Positions 42,170-48,809 of a stretch of DNA of 48,809 nucleotides are shown here, piece after piece (positions within the stretch are counted from its first letter, which is position 1; every line of letters begins with the position of its first letter). The position numbers and the translations under genes were made by a program. The notes under the pieces were generated by a model. The model did no database searches. It was not told the DNA's origin and saw only the letters and a list, made by a program, of their open reading frames with translations. Origin of the DNA: Nodosilinea sp. LEGE 07088 (GTDB lineage Bacteria > Cyanobacteriota > Cyanobacteriia > Phormidesmidales > Phormidesmidaceae); the NCBI RefSeq assembly GCF_015207395.1, contig NZ_JADEWX010000031.1, positions 1-48,809 of the forward strand. The letters are read 5' to 3'.

Positions 42170-42216
42170 GGGGTGGATGAGTTGGTGGGTAGATGGGTGG
42201 ATGAGTGGATGAGTGG
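42170..42216. repeat. Short degenerate GGTGGATGAG tandem repeat
   Basis: The stretch between the methyltransferase stop and the GTPase start is built of GGTGGATGAG, TGGTGGGTAGAT, GGGTGGATGAG and TGGATGAG units. It occupies the whole ribosome-binding region of the GTPase gene, so slippage would change spacing and possibly expression. There is a purine-rich GAGTGGAC just before the ATG. Confidence 0.75.
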
Positions 42217-42218
42217 AC

Positions 42219-44129
42219 ATGGTGCGACTTAAACCCTGGCAGTGGGTGGTGCTGGCGCTGCCGCTGGTGTCCATAGTTGGATTTTTGATGGCGGCGGCGG
42301 GGGTTCAAATTCACGCCTGGGGTTTGAGCTGGGTGTGGGCTGTAATTGTGCTGATGCTGGTGCTGTGGCGTTGGCTGCTGGTTTACTGGACTCGCCCTGC
42401 TCTAAAACAAATGGAAGCCGCTCTGGATCAGGCCCAGCAGGAGCTAGATGTGGCCGTAGATGGGGAGGGGGCTGGGCCCAGTTCAGCCGCTGTGGCCCTC
42501 GAAGAGATTCTCACCGCCGCCCAGCAAGACCCACCCCTGTGGGAAGACTGGAACCCGCTGCTGGGCCGCTGCCGCGAAGTGATTGCTGTCGTTGCTCAGG
42601 CCTACCACCCCGATGTCAAGTACCCGCTGCTCAATATCTACCTGCCCGACGCCTACGGTTTGCTGCGGGGCACCGTCGATGATGTCGATCGCTGGATAGA
42701 CACCCTGTCGCCGGTGCTGGGCCAGGTGACTGTGGGCCAGGCGGTGCAGGGCTACGAGGTCTACCGCCAGGTCGAGCCCTCGGCCCGCAAGCTCTGGCAG
42801 GCCTGGACCTGGGCCCAGTGGTTGCTCAACCCGGCGGCGGCGGCGGCCCGCACCCTGAGCCAGCCCACCAGTACCCAGGCCAACCAGCAGCTGTTGGGCA
42901 ACTTAAATGCCCTGCTGCGGGAGGCCACCCTGAGAAACTTGTACCGCCAGGCGGTGGCGCTGTACAGTGGCGAACTGCCCGGTATGCCCCGCCCCGCTCA
43001 ACCCCTGCCCACCGCCCAAACCCAGACCCTGCGAGACATTCTGGATCAGGCGGAGCCGGTGGATGAGGTGGCGACTCAGCCGGTCAATATTTTGCTGGTG
43101 GGGCGCACCGGGGCAGGCAAAAGCAGCGTAATCAACACCCTGTTCGACGCGGAGCGGGCGGCGGTGGATGTGCTGCCCAGCACCGATACCCTCAGCACCT
43201 ACCGCTGGCAGGGCGACGGCGGCGAAACCCTCACCCTGTGGGATTCACCCGGTTACGAACAGGTGGACCGCAGCGACTATCGCGACCAGCTTTTGGCCTG
43301 CGCCCACCAGGCCGATCTGCTGTTGCTGGTGACCCCGGCCCTCGACCCGGCCCTGCAAATGGATGCCGATTTTTTGCGGGATATGCACAAGGAGGTACCG
43401 AATCTGCCTACCATTACCGCCCTCACCCAGGTCGATCGGCTGCGGCCCCTGCGGGAGTGGCAGCCTCCCTACGACTGGCAGTGGGGCGATCGCCCCAAAG
43501 AAATTGCCATTCGAGAGGCCACCCGCTACCGCCAGGAGCAGCTGGGGGCATGGTGTAGCCGCATCCTGCCGCTAGTCACCCGCGATGCCCAGCGCCCTGG
43601 GTGGAATGCCGAGGCTCTGGGAACGGCCCTGGTGGAGCTGATTGACCCCGCCAAGGAGCTGCGATTGGCGCGGTTTTTGCGCGATCGCGACAGCAAAGTC
43701 ACCGCCGCCGCCCGCCTGATCGACCGCTATCGCTTGCAGATGAGCACCACCCAGGGCATCGCCGCCTTTCTCAAGAGCCCGGTGCTGCAATTTTTGGCCA
43801 CCCTCACCACCGGCAGCCCCAGCCTGGCCTACCTGCTGGCTGAGCAAATTCCGGTGGAGCAGCTGCCCGTGGTGATTGGCAAACTCCAGCTCGCCTACGA
43901 CCTGTTTAAGGTGGTGGGCACCGACACCGCCCGCCTCGATCTGCTAGCTCTCTGGCCCCTGCTCTTGGAGCACAACAACCAGCCCGAGCGCGCCGCCTGG
44001 GCCCTGGGCCACGCCCTGGTGGAATACTGGAGCCAGGGGCTATCGATAGCGGCTACCCGCCAGCGGGTAGAAGATTATCTGGAGGATTCTGGGTTGAATC
44101 TCCCCGATGGCCATTCCATTAACGTCTAG
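42219..44129 (+). CDS. Membrane-associated Era-like GTPase
   Basis: ATG at 42219 gives 636 aa (a GTG at 42213 adds two residues). N-terminal membrane segments (WVVLALPLVSIVGFLMAAAG and LSWVWAVIVLMLVLWRWLLV, about residues 9-55) are followed by a helical region. A dynamin-superfamily/Era-like G domain follows: G1 LVGRTGAGKSSVINTLF (about 293-310), G3 LWDSPGYEQVD, G4 ALTQVDRL, where TQVD replaces the usual TKXD or NKXD. The long C-terminal helical part (LIDRYRLQMSTTQGIA and later) resembles the DUF697-type tail of YcjX/YeeP relatives. It is probably a membrane-remodelling or stress GTPase. Function unknown. Confidence 0.82.
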   Translation: MVRLKPWQWVVLALPLVSIVGFLMAAAGVQIHAWGLSWVWAVIVLMLVLWRWLLVYWTRPALKQMEAALDQAQQELDVAVDGEGAGPSSAAVALEEILTAAQQDPPLWEDWNPLLGRCREVIAVVAQAYHPDVKYPLLNIYLPDAYGLLRGTVDDVDRWIDTLSPVLGQVTVGQAVQGYEVYRQVEPSARKLWQAWTWAQWLLNPAAAAARTLSQPTSTQANQQLLGNLNALLREATLRNLYRQAVALYSGELPGMPRPAQPLPTAQTQTLRDILDQAEPVDEVATQPVNILLVGRTGAGKSSVINTLFDAERAAVDVLPSTDTLSTYRWQGDGGETLTLWDSPGYEQVDRSDYRDQLLACAHQADLLLLVTPALDPALQMDADFLRDMHKEVPNLPTITALTQVDRLRPLREWQPPYDWQWGDRPKEIAIREATRYRQEQLGAWCSRILPLVTRDAQRPGWNAEALGTALVELIDPAKELRLARFLRDRDSKVTAAARLIDRYRLQMSTTQGIAAFLKSPVLQFLATLTTGSPSLAYLLAEQIPVEQLPVVIGKLQLAYDLFKVVGTDTARLDLLALWPLLLEHNNQPERAAWALGHALVEYWSQGLSIAATRQRVEDYLEDSGLNLPDGHSINV

Positions 44130-44184
44130 GGGCGTTCCTACTAAGTGCCCCTACCAACCGAGGGCCAACCACCAGGATTTTTGA

Positions 44185-45321
44185 CTAGTTAAATAGCCGC
44201 CGGAAGCCAAAGATGCTGTTGATAATGTTGGTAAACGGGCTCAGCAACGTATTGGTGGTGTCGCCAAAGACCGTCAGACCCGAGCGATCGACCACGATCA
44301 CATCGCGATCGCGCAGAATCGGGTTATTGGCATCGTTCACATTTCGGGTGAAATCTACGGCAATCTGAATCTTCTGGGCCGTACCGTTGGCGTCGAGACG
44401 AATCAGATCCACCGTTTGGTTATTGGCCCGGTTGTTAAAGCCGCCCGCATTGAGCAGTACTTCATTCAGCGATGTGTTCAGCGGTACCTGAATCTGCCCA
44501 GGGTTATCAACCTCACCCGCCACATAGACATTAATGGTATCGGGGGCAAAGTTGGCGTCAGCCAAGTCGCTGGCTTGCTGGGGCGTCGTGGCCACCGCCG
44601 TGGGGATAAAAATTTCGTCGCCCCCCTGGAGCACCACGTCTTTGCTCAAGTCCCCCGACTGAATCAGCTCCCACAGATCGTAGGTGCTGGTCTGTTTTTG
44701 GTTGTAGCCGGTGGTGCGTCGCAGTACCACCTCGCTGATGTTGGCATCGGCGGTAATGCCCCCCGCCTGGGCAATGGCCTCGGTTAGGGTGGGAAATCGA
44801 GCATCAAAAGAATTGTTGCTGCGCACGTCTTCCTGGGGGCGTTGCACAGTATAAGAGCCGGGGCGGCGAACTTCTCCAGAAATGGCCACCCGCACCGGGC
44901 GAAGGGTAACGGGGCTGACGGTTACCCGAGGCTGCTGAACATAGCGGCTGTAGTAGGTGGTCAGGGCGGCCTCGGCCTCGGCAAAGGTCAACCCAGCCAC
45001 AAAAACTTGGCCAATTTGAGGTAGGTTAATGGTGCCATCTTGCAGCACAATGATCTGCCCGCCATAGCCCTCAATGCCAAACAGGCTGACGGCAACCACG
45101 TCGCCAATGCCCAGGCGGTAGGCGGCATCTAGTTCGGCGGTGAGATCCGACTGTAGGGGCATTGACCCACTGCCATCCAAGGAAGGGGGCGGTGCCGGAG
45201 ATGAAGGCTCGGTGACCTGGCGCATCGACTGACCCAGGACGGGCGGTGCCGCCGCCATTATCCCCAGACCTACGGCCAAACCCAGACTAATTTTCCCTAA
45301 ACCATAATTCTTTAAGGCCAT
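44185..45321 (-). CDS. Wza-type polysaccharide export protein
   Basis: ATG at 45321 gives 378 aa. A signal peptide (GLGKISLGLAVGLGIMAAAPPVLGQ, split about residues 8-32) leads to the Poly_export domain: YRLGIGDVVAVSLFGIEGY, INLPQIGQVFVAGLTFAEAE, and two SLBB-like units (RVAISGEVRRPGSY and VYVAGEVDNPGQIQVPLN). No lipobox cysteine is seen, common in cyanobacterial homologues. It would form the outer-membrane channel for exported polysaccharide. It is divergent from the GT4/Wzc genes that follow, across a 0.9-kb gap. Confidence 0.9.
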   Translation of the reverse strand: MALKNYGLGKISLGLAVGLGIMAAAPPVLGQSMRQVTEPSSPAPPPSLDGSGSMPLQSDLTAELDAAYRLGIGDVVAVSLFGIEGYGGQIIVLQDGTINLPQIGQVFVAGLTFAEAEAALTTYYSRYVQQPRVTVSPVTLRPVRVAISGEVRRPGSYTVQRPQEDVRSNNSFDARFPTLTEAIAQAGGITADANISEVVLRRTTGYNQKQTSTYDLWELIQSGDLSKDVVLQGGDEIFIPTAVATTPQQASDLADANFAPDTINVYVAGEVDNPGQIQVPLNTSLNEVLLNAGGFNNRANNQTVDLIRLDANGTAQKIQIAVDFTRNVNDANNPILRDRDVIVVDRSGLTVFGDTTNTLLSPFTNIINSIFGFRRLFN

Positions 45322-46226
45322 AGCACAAACCATAACTAAGCGCGATTGATGGTTGACTCTCCCTGGGCTTCATCAGCTATTAACACCTACTGAGGCGCAG
45401 CGCCCGGAAGGTTTTTAGTCAGCTGAGACAGCGTATAAGACCAAATCCTATTTAGATACACCCGGTTTGCAGGGGCATTGCAGTGCAATGCCCCTACGAG
45501 ATTCCCGGTTTGAATCGAGGTTTCTCAAATCGGATTTCGTATAAGAGTATTCCACCTAAAAGAACATCCCGATCAGGAACGCGAACTCGCCCAATGGGCC
45601 GGTCGCGGAGAGACACCGGATAGGCATTTAGTTGGAACACTCTCAGACAGGTCAGGGGAGGTGTTCTATCCTCAAGAATCGATCAAATCTCAGTAAGTTC
45701 CCCAGGGTGATTGAGGGATTGAGCATCAAAAGATTAACTATTTATGAATTTTGTCCTTATTTTCTCGCACAGATTGTCCTGACGAGGGGACTAACCCTAG
45801 TATCTCTTTCTAAGAGATTATGAACATGCCCTAAGTTTGCTTATGGGTACATGTACGAGCATCTACCGATCGCATCTGCCAATCTCTAGTTACCGTGCAT
45901 CGACTGCTCTACCTAAGGTACGAAAGGTCGTTTGACGCTTCAGGCTAGTTTGTATTTAGGTTGTCTACCGTCTATATCAACCAGCAGCCACTGCAGCCAC
46001 TGGGAACCTTTCTCTGGCTGCCCTGGTCTTAGGGGTTCAGGTCACACGCCTATTACAAATCCATCTCATAGATCCGCGTTAGACCCTAGTGTTTTTACCC
46101 CACGAATAAACTAGCAAACCGTTGCGATCGCCCCTGGCTTTCGTACTGCGGTGCCCCTCCAGGCAAATTGGTGCTCTACCTACTCGCGTCTTAAGCCCCA
46201 ACGCCTGCAAAGGAGAAAGCGCTGCA
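45322..46226. other. Large intergenic region between export genes (about 905 bp)
   Basis: The region holds both divergent promoters and the MITE-like element at 45432-45546. Outside that element, an open plus-strand stretch from about 45392 runs, if the element is removed, through FHLKEHPDQERELAQWAGRG to a stop near 45690, suggesting decayed coding sequence. The part at 45700-46100 shows no gene. The ribosome binding site AAAGGAGAA of the GT4 gene is at 46208-46216. Confidence 0.45.
45432..45546. mobile_element. MITE-like element, about 95 bp, with 11-bp terminal repeats
   Basis: The ends AAATCCTATTT (45443-45453) and AAATCGGATTT (45527-45537) are inverted repeats matching 10 of 11 bases. 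The flanks CGTATAAGA (45432-45440, plus CC) and CGTATAAGA (45538-45546) are identical 9-bp direct repeats, as a target-site duplication. Inside is a perfect 11-bp palindrome AGGGGCATTGC/GCAATGCCCCT (45471-45481 and 45485-45495) flanked by direct copies of CCCGGTTTG (45461, 45504). The element is non-coding. Transposition family unknown. Confidence 0.65.
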
Positions 46227-47360
46227 ATGAAAATTGCGCTAGTCCACGACTACCTCACCCAACGGGGTGGGGCCGAACGAGTGTTTGAGTTGTTATGCAA
46301 ACGGTTTCCCGATGCCGATATTTTTACGTCGCTCTACGACCCCGAGCATACGATCGACCTGCGCGATCGCATTGTTAAGACCACTGCCTTACAGTCTATT
46401 CCCGGTGCCGCGCAGCACTTCCGTATGTTTGCGCCGCTCTACTTCCCGGCCTTTAGGCTGCTAGAACTCGACGACTATGACCTGGTGTTGAGCAGCACCA
46501 CCAGCTTTGCCAAGGCCGTGCGCACCCGCGATGACGCCCTGCACATCTGCTTTTGCCACAACATCACCCGCTTTTTGTGGGATACCAAAACCTACCTGCG
46601 GGGCTTCAAAGAGTACCAGATGCTCTCGCCCCTGCTCGAGCCGATTTTTCACCAAATGCGGCGGCTCGACCTGCACTACGCCAGCGAACCCAATATCTAT
46701 GTAGCCAATTCCAGCACGGTTGCCAAGCGCATTGAGCACATCTACAGCCGTCCAGCCTCATTTATCAACTACCCCATCGACGGCAGTCAATTTAAATTCT
46801 CTGACAAAAAAGACGACTTCTACCTCGTTTCTTGCCGGTTACTTAGCTACAAGCGCGTAGACATAATCGTCGAAGCCTTTAACTGGCTGGGCTGGCCCCT
46901 GGTGATCATGGGCGACGGCCCCGAACGCGAACGCCTGGAGGAACTGGCGCTGGATAACATCACCTTCATTGGCCACGTCAGCGACGAAGAGCGCACTCGC
47001 CTATTTGCCAAAGCTCAGATGGTGATTGTGGCTGCCCTCGAAGACTACGGTTTGGTGCCCATTGAGGCCAACTTTAGCGGCACTCCGGTGGTGGCCTACG
47101 GAGCCGGGGGTGTACTCGACACCCAGGTGCCCGGCGTCACCGGCGTATTTTTTAACCGCCAGACCCCCGATGCGGTGCAGGCCGCCATGCTAGAGGCCCA
47201 GGCCCAGCAGTGGGACTACCCCCGCATTCATCGCCATGCGATCGCCAACTTTACTGAAGCGGCTTTTTTCCAAAAGCTAGATAACTTCCTGAAAGACACT
47301 GTCTCGGCCCCTATGGCCGAAGTCCTCGGTTTGAATCTAGAAGCTCTACCCCACAGATAA
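46227..47360 (+). CDS. GT4-family glycosyltransferase (exopolysaccharide)
   Basis: ATG at 46227 with AAGGAGAA upstream gives 377 aa. The family is GT4 by the N-terminal KIALVHDYLTQRGGAERVFE, LDDYDLVLSSTTSFAKAV, HICFCHNITRFLWD, and the donor-binding C-half LVSCRLLSYKRVDIIVEAF, GDGPERERLEELA, IGHVSDEERTRLFAKA, and EDYGLVPIEANFSGTPVVAY (the EX7E motif). It probably adds a sugar to a lipid-linked repeat unit. It is co-directional with the Wzc-like gene, 2 bp before its start. Confidence 0.88.
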   Translation: MKIALVHDYLTQRGGAERVFELLCKRFPDADIFTSLYDPEHTIDLRDRIVKTTALQSIPGAAQHFRMFAPLYFPAFRLLELDDYDLVLSSTTSFAKAVRTRDDALHICFCHNITRFLWDTKTYLRGFKEYQMLSPLLEPIFHQMRRLDLHYASEPNIYVANSSTVAKRIEHIYSRPASFINYPIDGSQFKFSDKKDDFYLVSCRLLSYKRVDIIVEAFNWLGWPLVIMGDGPERERLEELALDNITFIGHVSDEERTRLFAKAQMVIVAALEDYGLVPIEANFSGTPVVAYGAGGVLDTQVPGVTGVFFNRQTPDAVQAAMLEAQAQQWDYPRIHRHAIANFTEAAFFQKLDNFLKDTVSAPMAEVLGLNLEALPHR

Positions 47361-47362
47361 TC

Positions 47363-48809
47363 ATGGTCTCTACGTCTACCCTCCAACCCTCTACTGACCA
47401 AGAGTTTGGCTACGGCCAGCTCATGCAGATTTTGCTGCGCCGCTGGCCCTGGATTGTGGCCACCCTGGGCCTGGCGACCGCCGGGGCGGTCTTGTTTTCA
47501 CTGCGGCAAGAGCCTATTTACCGCAGCAATATGCAGCTGCTGATCGAACCCAACTACCAGCAAGAACTGGAATCCTCAGATCTCTCCAGCTTTGATGACC
47601 AAGACCCCAGAGATGCCGACTATGCCACCCAACTGGCCCTGATGCGCAGCGGGCAGTTTTTGCAAGCCGCTGTCGATGCGCTCCAGGCCGACTACCCTGA
47701 GCTAACGGTCGATGACCTGAGGTCGGAGTTTACCCTGGGTCGGCTATCAGAAGGTAAAACCGGCACGCGTATTTTCCAAGCCAGCTATACTTCTGACGAC
47801 CCGGTCAAGCCACAAAAGGTGCTGACGGCTCTACAAAAGATTTACCTGGACTACAACCAGGAACAACAATCTGAGCGGCTCAGCCGTGGCCTCGATAACG
47901 TCAATAATCGCCTGGCCAACACGCGGCAAAATCTCCAAGACTCCCAGGCCGCCCTCGAGCAATTTCGCATTCGCCAAAACCTGATTGACCCCAACTCCCA
48001 GGCGCTATCGGTCGTCGAATCGTTGGCCCAGGTGCAAACCCAGCAGCAGCAACTCTTGGTTGAACTGAGCGGCCTAGAGCAGCAGTACGCCACCCTGGAG
48101 CAGCAAATTGCCCTCTCGCCCCAAACGGGGTTAATGGCCTCTCGCCTGAGCCAGTCGCCGCGCATTCAAGCGCTACTAACCGCTCTGCAAGAAACCGATC
48201 TGGCCCTGGCCAATCGCCAAATTGTATTTACCGACCAGGATCCTGAAGTGCAGGCTCTGATGCAGCAGCGCCAAAATCAGCTGGCGGAGCTGCAAACTCA
48301 AGTCAGCAGCGTGAGCCGTCAAAACGTGACCGAGCTCGACCCGACAGTACTGTCCTATCTCCAGCTGGGTTCCATTGACTTTAGCCTGGTAAATCAGATT
48401 TTAGAGGCCGATGTAGCGCTCCAGAGTCTGGGGGCCCGCACTCAAACCCTGAATGAGTTAGAAAGCGTACTGCGGGAAGAAATCAACCGCTACCCCAGCC
48501 TGATGGCGGAATACGATCGCCTGCAACCCGCCGTAGAAACCGAGCGCAGCACCCTACAAGAGCTGCTGATTCAGCGTGAGCAGCTGAGCGCTGAGCTAGC
48601 CCGAGGTGGCTTTTCCTGGGAGGTGGTAGAACCGCCCCTGCCGGGGCAGCGCATTGGCCCAGACCCGATCCGCCCCCTGGCGCTGGCGCTGGCGGTGGGC
48701 CTGTTTGCTGGCGGCGGGCTGGCCTTTTTGGCCGAAAGCATCGACAAACGAGTGCGCACCTCCGATGAACTCACCAAGCAGGTGCCCCTCCCCCTGCTGG
48801 GCATGCTGC
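47363..48809 (+). CDS. Wzc-like polysaccharide chain-length determinant/tyrosine kinase, partial
   Basis: ATG at 47363, 2 bp after the GT4 stop. The frame is still open at the window end (482 complete codons read). N-terminal Wzz domain: RRWPWIVATLGLATAGAVLFSL (first TM, about residues 27-48, split) and PIYRSNMQLLIEPN. A long coiled-coil follows (LARTRQ-like N-NRLANTRQNLQDSQAALEQF region and LSGLEQQYATLEQQI). A proline-rich segment and second TM come near the end (PDPIRPLALALAVGLFAGGGLAFLAE), then DKRVRTSDEL. Whether the cytosolic BY-kinase domain follows cannot be seen. Confidence 0.9.
   Translation, partial: MVSTSTLQPSTDQEFGYGQLMQILLRRWPWIVATLGLATAGAVLFSLRQEPIYRSNMQLLIEPNYQQELESSDLSSFDDQDPRDADYATQLALMRSGQFLQAAVDALQADYPELTVDDLRSEFTLGRLSEGKTGTRIFQASYTSDDPVKPQKVLTALQKIYLDYNQEQQSERLSRGLDNVNNRLANTRQNLQDSQAALEQFRIRQNLIDPNSQALSVVESLAQVQTQQQQLLVELSGLEQQYATLEQQIALSPQTGLMASRLSQSPRIQALLTALQETDLALANRQIVFTDQDPEVQALMQQRQNQLAELQTQVSSVSRQNVTELDPTVLSYLQLGSIDFSLVNQILEADVALQSLGARTQTLNELESVLREEINRYPSLMAEYDRLQPAVETERSTLQELLIQREQLSAELARGGFSWEVVEPPLPGQRIGPDPIRPLALALAVGLFAGGGLAFLAESIDKRVRTSDELTKQVPLPLLGML

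Noticed and set aside
1-48809. tRNA, rRNA or CRISPR arrays
   Set aside because: No cloverleaf with GTTCGAATCC-type arm, no ribosomal RNA signature and no regularly spaced repeats were seen on either strand.

Overview
The window reads as chromosome from a filamentous, non-marine-picoplankton type cyanobacterium (Leptolyngbya/Nodosilinea-like is an inference). The evidence is the very frequent HIP1 octamer GCGATCGC, a Mg-chelatase ChlI gene, Ycf51, a Ycf29/Rre1 regulator, cyanobacterial-type glgC, menG, a CrtD-like carotenoid desaturase and a HetR homologue. The left edge is technical: bases 3-16 match the last 14 bases of the Tn5/Nextera mosaic end, so the contig almost certainly ends there through library adapter and not biology. 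No tRNA, rRNA, CRISPR array or intact insertion sequence was seen.

Layout. 0.1-1.2 kb is a scar: a small cyanobacterial protein loses its tail at a 30-bp palindrome, next to the first 45 codons of an IS1-type transposase that run in frame out of a TetR gene. 1.2-3.1 kb holds a Rieske oxygenase (divergent from the TetR gene) and an Uma2-family protein. 3.2-10.4 kb holds a HEAT-repeat protein, a TPMT-like methyltransferase, a Tat-exported LD-carboxypeptidase, a GT39 membrane glycosyltransferase, a conserved unknown and CrtD. 10.5-12.5 kb holds a divergent hetR and a lipoprotein. 12.8-17.9 kb is a co-directional run: ycf51, a GldA-like dehydrogenase overlapping an aminotransferase, a TatA-type subunit and SppA. 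17.9-22.3 kb holds an SDR protein, a type IV pilin-like protein, MenG overlapping a DUF445 protein, and an FMN reductase.

22.3-25.1 kb is the most interesting stretch. It contains a decayed HNH endonuclease tail, an AllA-like gene, and a two-gene operon (an unknown 145-aa protein plus a DUF1636 protein) behind what looks like a complete cobalamin riboswitch followed by an intrinsic terminator. 25.3-30.6 kb holds an aminopeptidase P, two response regulators (an OmpR-type SphR-like one and a Ycf29/Rre1-like one), a secreted unknown, an amidase and a YbjN-like protein. 30.7-33.4 kb holds a HAD phosphatase, a P-loop kinase and glgC. 33.9-37.1 kb holds a ParM-like actin with an overlapping small partner, then chlI and ruvC. 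37.1-38.8 kb is a two-gene unit of a PspA/IM30-like protein and a membrane-anchored phosphate-binding-type protein. 39.1-44.1 kb holds two more Uma2 proteins, a GNAT, a methyltransferase and a membrane GTPase. 44.2 kb to the end is an exopolysaccharide export locus (Wza-like, GT4, Wzc-like; the last gene runs off the window), with a MITE-like element in its 0.9-kb divergent intergenic region.

Genes that appear to work together: riboswitch + unknown + DUF1636 (cobalamin or cobalt response), ParM + small partner (filament-based segregation or positioning), PspA-like + PBP (envelope stress or phosphate, function unknown), Wza/GT4/Wzc (capsule or slime export), and TatA + SppA (protein export and signal-peptide turnover). 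All family assignments come from reading motifs by eye, with no database search.
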